A stretch of 64,000 nt of DNA from Alphaproteobacteria bacterium (lineage in GTDB: Bacteria > Pseudomonadota > Alphaproteobacteria > Rhizobiales > Aestuariivirgaceae). Both the position numbers and the translations under genes were made by a program. The notes under the pieces are model-generated. The model saw only the letters and a list, made by a program, of their open reading frames with translations, had not been told where the DNA came from and searched no databases. Positions 60,553 to 64,000 of this stretch are shown one piece after another (position 1 is the first letter of the stretch; the number at the start of each line of letters is the position of its first letter). The stretch spans positions 1 to 64,000 of the forward strand of contig JAHEFB010000106.1 in NCBI GenBank assembly GCA_024640405.1. The letters are read 5' to 3'.

Positions 60553-62184
60553 CTAATACCAGCGGCCCCTGGTAATACTCTCACGCAGGCGAAATCGCTG
60601 TATCTTGCCGGACTCATTGCGTGGCAACCGGTCCACAAAACGGATTACCCTTGGATATTTGTAAGGTGCGATGGTGTTTTTGACATGATCCTGCAGGTTG
60701 CCGACTAGCTCGGGCCTGTCTTGACAGGGAACCGCGGTTACCACAAAGGCAACTACAATTTGCCCGCGATCTTCTGACGGCTCGCCGATGACGGCACATT
60801 CAACAACATCTGAGTGCTGCAGTAACGCGTTTTCGACCTCGACACCGGAAATATTGTAGCCGGAGGAAATGATCATGTCGTCCAGACGGGTGTGATAACA
60901 CAGGTAGCCGTCTTCGTTCATCGAACAGGCATCGCCGGTAATATTCCAGCCATCCTGCACATACTGCTGTTGCCGCTCATCATCCAGATACCGGCATCCG
61001 GTTGGGCCCCTGACGGCCAGCCTCCCAATCTCGTTGGCAGGCAGTTTCCCGCCAGTTCCATCAAGCACGGCCAGTTCAAATCCGGGAATTGCAGGTCCGA
61101 TCAGGCCCGCACGTATGTCGTTCCCGGATGCGCCGGCGAAGGCATGCAGCATTTCGGTTGAGCCGAGCACCTCTGCCAGCTGTATTCCGGTCGCGTCCCC
61201 CCACAACTGCCTTACTGGCAAAGGCAGTGCCTCACCGGAAGACACGGCCAGACGCAATGTCGCAAGCGATTGAGTGGTTTTCAGTTTGAGCATCTGCTGA
61301 AAGAAAGTTGGAACGGTAAAACAAATCGTCGCGCTGCAGTCTTCGATTGCGTCGAGCAGTTGATCCGGCGAGTAACGTGGATTGAGAACACTGCACGCGC
61401 CCGCATGAAACGGAAAAATCAGCAGACCGCCCAGTCCGAATGTGAAGGCCAGTGGCGCGGTGCCAATGAATACATCATCGCGACAGGGCTTGATGATGTG
61501 CCGGCATATGGTTTCACATATGGCGATAACATCGCGATGGAAATGGACCGTTGCCTTGGGCTTTCCGGTCGTACCGGATGTAAATGCTATCAGCGAGATG
61601 TCGTCAGGCAGTGTTAGGCAGGTTTCGTGCTGCGGGTCCGCATCGGCCATCAGATCATACAACTCGCCCCGGCCGGGTTCATAGCCGATAACAGGCAGCG
61701 CCTGGCCTGAAGAGGTTATGGCGGACGCAAGGTCATTGTTCAGGCCTGTTTCACAAATCGCTAGTACTGGCTGTGCCATGTCGATAATTGTTCGAAGCTC
61801 ATTGTCGCGCAACAATGACATGGTCGTGACAGCCACGGCTCCGATTTTCTGGATGGCAAGCCAGGCGAGCGCCACTTCCGGTGAGTTGCTGCCGCGGATA
61901 AGGACACGGTTCCCCGGTTCCACGCCGTAGCAATCGACCATTAAGGAAGCAGCCCGGCAGACATGGTCGTTCAACTCTGTGTATGTCCATGTCCGGGTGT
62001 CACTTCGTATTGCCATTCTGTCGCCATGACCATTTTCGATATGACGATCAAGCAGCAGCGAAACGCAATTGAGCTTTGGCAAATCGGACACGCCAGGTAG
62101 CGGTGTTATTTCCGGCAGGTGATCAGGATGCGGCAGCCGGTCGTGCACAAACCGGTCTTTCTGGGGGCTGACCGGCGCCGTCAT
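60553..62184 (-). CDS. AMP-forming aryl/acyl-CoA ligase (2-aminobenzoate-CoA ligase-like)
   Basis: A 543-residue ANL-superfamily enzyme with the P-loop 'FTSGTTGKPKATVH', A5-like 'VLGSTEMLH', 'GWNITGDACSM', and the C-terminal catalytic Lys in 'NESGKIQRFRLRE'. The N-terminus (x-LLDRHIENGHGDRMAIRSD) and overall look resemble 2-aminobenzoate- and benzoate-CoA ligases. It would activate an aromatic or related acid. It overlaps the flavin oxidoreductase gene by four bases, so the two are one operon. Confidence 0.83.
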   Translation of the reverse strand: MTAPVSPQKDRFVHDRLPHPDHLPEITPLPGVSDLPKLNCVSLLLDRHIENGHGDRMAIRSDTRTWTYTELNDHVCRAASLMVDCYGVEPGNRVLIRGSNSPEVALAWLAIQKIGAVAVTTMSLLRDNELRTIIDMAQPVLAICETGLNNDLASAITSSGQALPVIGYEPGRGELYDLMADADPQHETCLTLPDDISLIAFTSGTTGKPKATVHFHRDVIAICETICRHIIKPCRDDVFIGTAPLAFTFGLGGLLIFPFHAGACSVLNPRYSPDQLLDAIEDCSATICFTVPTFFQQMLKLKTTQSLATLRLAVSSGEALPLPVRQLWGDATGIQLAEVLGSTEMLHAFAGASGNDIRAGLIGPAIPGFELAVLDGTGGKLPANEIGRLAVRGPTGCRYLDDERQQQYVQDGWNITGDACSMNEDGYLCYHTRLDDMIISSGYNISGVEVENALLQHSDVVECAVIGEPSEDRGQIVVAFVVTAVPCQDRPELVGNLQDHVKNTIAPYKYPRVIRFVDRLPRNESGKIQRFRLRESITRGRWY

Positions 62185-63635
62185 TCAGGTGCCCAGTCCG
62201 GCGCTGTCAGCCGGCGTTTGCCATCGGAAGACTTGCGCACGCCGGGTTCGTCAAGCTGCAGCCTGTCCCAGAGCTTGCAGGTCACCTGTTTGTGGTTCTG
62301 GTCGAGCCCCTCGCAATAGTTGGTGTATTCGCACAATCGAATGGTATCACCGTGGCCGGTTTCCAGTTTCCGGAACCAGTCGGGATCGGCCAGCGCCTGG
62401 CGCGCGGCACCGATGATGTCTGCCGTCGAGTTGTTCAGGGTTGCCTCTGCCATTTCAAAGTTGTGTATGCCGCCTGCGGCAACCACCGGTGTGGCAAACC
62501 CTGCTGCGCGGACAGCCTGGCGAATGGCTTTGGTTGCTGCCAGATTGCGTCCGAACGGCCCCTTTTCGTCAGAGATGTACTGCGGCATGCACTCATAACC
62601 GCTCGGTCCGGTGTAGGGGTATGCGGCGGCACCAACCTTGGGTTGTTTGGCATCGTCGAACTTGCCGCCTCGCGAAAGCGACAGGAAGTCCATGCCTGCC
62701 TCGGCAAAGGCGGTTGCAAACTGGCACACATCCTCAAGGGAGCTTCCGCCTTCGATTGCCTCGGAAGCCAGAAACCTGGCACCTACCACAAAGTTCTCAG
62801 GCACCGATTGGCGCACTTGTTTGAATACTTCCAGCGGCAGGCGGACCCGCCGGCTTGCTGCGCCACCGTAACCGTCTTCCCGCTGATTGGTCGCCGACAG
62901 GAAAGACGCCATTGTGTAGGCATGCGCGTAGTGCAATTCAACGCCGTCAAATCCCGCTTTGCCGGCGCGGCTGGCGGCTTGGGCAAACAGATCCGGCAAA
63001 ACCCGGGGCAACTCTTCAATATGATCCAGATGCGTGTCGTTCACCTGTTCGCGATAGCCTTTTGTCAGTGCTTCAAACTCGCGGGGGGTTAACGCCTGCT
63101 CCAGGTCGTTGTCGCTCATGGCAATCATTGCGCTGCGGATGCCGGCTTCCCCGGCATCCATCATGTTGAGTGCACGGCGATGCTGCTGCGTGATGACGAG
63201 GAACCGGTTGAGAAATTTGCCTCGCTCCGGCCGCCGCTTGATTGCCAGAAAGTCAATCAATTGAATGAAAAGCCTCGTGGTTCCGCCACTTTCCTTTCGG
63301 ACAACTTCAACCAGTTTCTCAAGCCCGTCCAGAAACCGGTCATGTCCTATGCGGAGCAGGGGACCGGACGGCACATCGCGAATGCCGGTTGCCTCCACCA
63401 CGATCGCGGCCGGCCGTCCGCGCGCGAAACGGCCATACCAGTCCAGCACTTCAGGTGTCACATATCCATCATCGGTGGCCCGCCATGGTACCATCGCCGG
63501 CACCCATGTCCGGTTGCGCAGGCAAAGCCGGCCGATCTGCAACGGAGAAAACAAGGTAGATGAAGCGCGTTCTTGCGCGTCCGGCAAGTGACCAGGGTCC
63601 GGATACCATCTTATTTTTTCAGCCGGTTTCCACAT
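62181..63635 (-). CDS. NADH:flavin oxidoreductase, old-yellow-enzyme family
   Basis: The 484-residue TIM-barrel flavoprotein has 'LFSPLQIGRLCLRNRTWVPA', the active-site region 'GFDGVELHYAHAYTMASFLS', and 'IIGAARQALADPDWF' for FMN phosphate. Three cysteines in 'RLCEYTNYCEG...VTC' near the C-terminus recall the Fe-S site of 2,4-dienoyl-CoA-reductase types, but no second flavin domain follows. It probably reduces an unsaturated or aromatic CoA ester made by the adjacent ligase; that is inference. Confidence 0.85.
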   Translation of the reverse strand: MWKPAEKIRWYPDPGHLPDAQERASSTLFSPLQIGRLCLRNRTWVPAMVPWRATDDGYVTPEVLDWYGRFARGRPAAIVVEATGIRDVPSGPLLRIGHDRFLDGLEKLVEVVRKESGGTTRLFIQLIDFLAIKRRPERGKFLNRFLVITQQHRRALNMMDAGEAGIRSAMIAMSDNDLEQALTPREFEALTKGYREQVNDTHLDHIEELPRVLPDLFAQAASRAGKAGFDGVELHYAHAYTMASFLSATNQREDGYGGAASRRVRLPLEVFKQVRQSVPENFVVGARFLASEAIEGGSSLEDVCQFATAFAEAGMDFLSLSRGGKFDDAKQPKVGAAAYPYTGPSGYECMPQYISDEKGPFGRNLAATKAIRQAVRAAGFATPVVAAGGIHNFEMAEATLNNSTADIIGAARQALADPDWFRKLETGHGDTIRLCEYTNYCEGLDQNHKQVTCKLWDRLQLDEPGVRKSSDGKRRLTAPDWAPE

Positions 63636-63659
63636 ATGCCCTGGATTCCATTGAAATTC

Positions 63660-64000
63660 CTATTGATCGCTGGCCGGTAGCACGGCAGTCGCCTCGATCT
63701 CCACCTTCGCATCATCTTCAACCAGCGCCACGACCTGGACCAGCGCCATCGCGGGGAAGTGAGACCCGATGACCCGTTTGTAGGCCGCACCGAGTTCGCG
63801 CTGGCAACCGAGATATTCCTGCTTGCTGGTAACGTACCAGGTCATGCGTACAATGTGCTCAGGCTTGGCTCCGGCCTGTGCCAGCACTGCAACAACGTTG
63901 CGCAGCGCCTGTTCTGTCTGCCCGGCAAATTCGTCAGTTTCAAACACCTCGTCGGCATTCCAGCCAATCATGCCACCGGTGAACACCATGCGTCCTTCGG
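63660..64000 (-). CDS. RidA/YjgF-family protein (5' end beyond window)
   Basis: At least 113 residues are visible, reading 'EGRMVFTGGMIGW' at the edge and 'IEATAVLP' near the C-terminus, as in RidA-type enamine/imine deaminases. The frame is open through the right edge and the first Met (63989) sits in a conserved strand, so the true start lies outside. It precedes the flavin oxidoreductase by 24 bp and probably hydrolyses a reactive imine in the same pathway. Confidence 0.85.
   Translation of the reverse strand, partial: EGRMVFTGGMIGWNADEVFETDEFAGQTEQALRNVVAVLAQAGAKPEHIVRMTWYVTSKQEYLGCQRELGAAYKRVIGSHFPAMALVQVVALVEDDAKVEIEATAVLPASDQ

Noticed and set aside
1-64000. CRISPR arrays, rRNA, tRNA, insertion sequences, phage genes
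   Set aside because: I looked for regularly spaced repeats, conserved rRNA/tRNA segments and transposase or integrase motifs and found none convincing.

Overview
The window looks like a chromosome segment of a heterotrophic, sulfur-oxidising alphaproteobacterium. The sox gene order (soxS-soxR divergent from soxVWXYZABCD), the LysR, acyl-CoA and glycine-betaine genes, and a moderately high GC content all fit that group. I cannot place it more exactly. I see no rRNA, tRNA, CRISPR array, insertion sequence or phage gene.

Layout. (1) 1-2.4 kb: edge of an unknown gene, then a LysR regulator divergent from the two sulfopyruvate decarboxylase subunits (comD, comE), closed by a terminator. (2) 2.5-5.0 kb: a small membrane protein, a 23-codon leader ORF coupled to a short-chain dehydrogenase, then periplasmic glutathione peroxidase and histidine-phosphatase-like genes. 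(3) 5.1-10.4 kb, minus strand: an orphan molybdopterin oxidoreductase and an 897-residue zinc metallopeptidase-like protein, separated by a perfect 14-bp-arm hairpin. (4) 10.9-20.2 kb: betaine/choline block with two choline-kinase-like phosphotransferases, a methyltransferase, a ProXVW-type ABC transporter with a fused double permease, and a dimethylglycine/sarcosine dehydrogenase-like enzyme. (5) 20.4-26.8 kb: flavodoxin, two exported metallo-beta-lactamase-fold proteins (one with its metal site lost) and three YeeE/YedE (TsuA-like) sulfur transporters. (6) 26.9-30.8 kb, minus strand: a tight five-gene operon (TauD/TfdA-like dioxygenase, two small unknown proteins, cysG, apbC). (7) 31.0-44.1 kb: a reverse dissimilatory sulfite reductase operon dsrABEFHCMKLJOP, a TrpD-like gene, and dsrN. 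(8) 44.1-52.9 kb: tusA, soxR-soxS, then soxVWXYZABCD. (9) 52.9-64.0 kb: acyl-CoA dehydrogenase and class III CoA-transferase, an RND efflux pump with its adaptor, an AhpD-like protein, and a minus-strand RidA / old-yellow-enzyme / aryl-CoA-ligase operon that runs off the right edge.

How the genes work together. The Sox proteins can oxidise thiosulfate in the periplasm, and SoxCD should let the Sox cycle go to sulfate. The TsuA-like permeases may bring thiosulfate or related sulfur species into the cell. There TusA, DsrEFH and DsrC would pass sulfur to DsrAB, which yields sulfite, while DsrL and DsrMKJOP handle electrons. CysG makes siroheme, DsrN amidates it, and ApbC can supply Fe-S clusters. 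Carrying both SoxCD and a full rDsr set is uncommon. The most novel-looking part is the dioxygenase plus two small proteins locked into the dsr accessory operon. ATATTC-type half sites recur before the dsr, sox, transporter and lactamase-fold genes, which suggests one regulon, perhaps under the ArsR-type SoxR.
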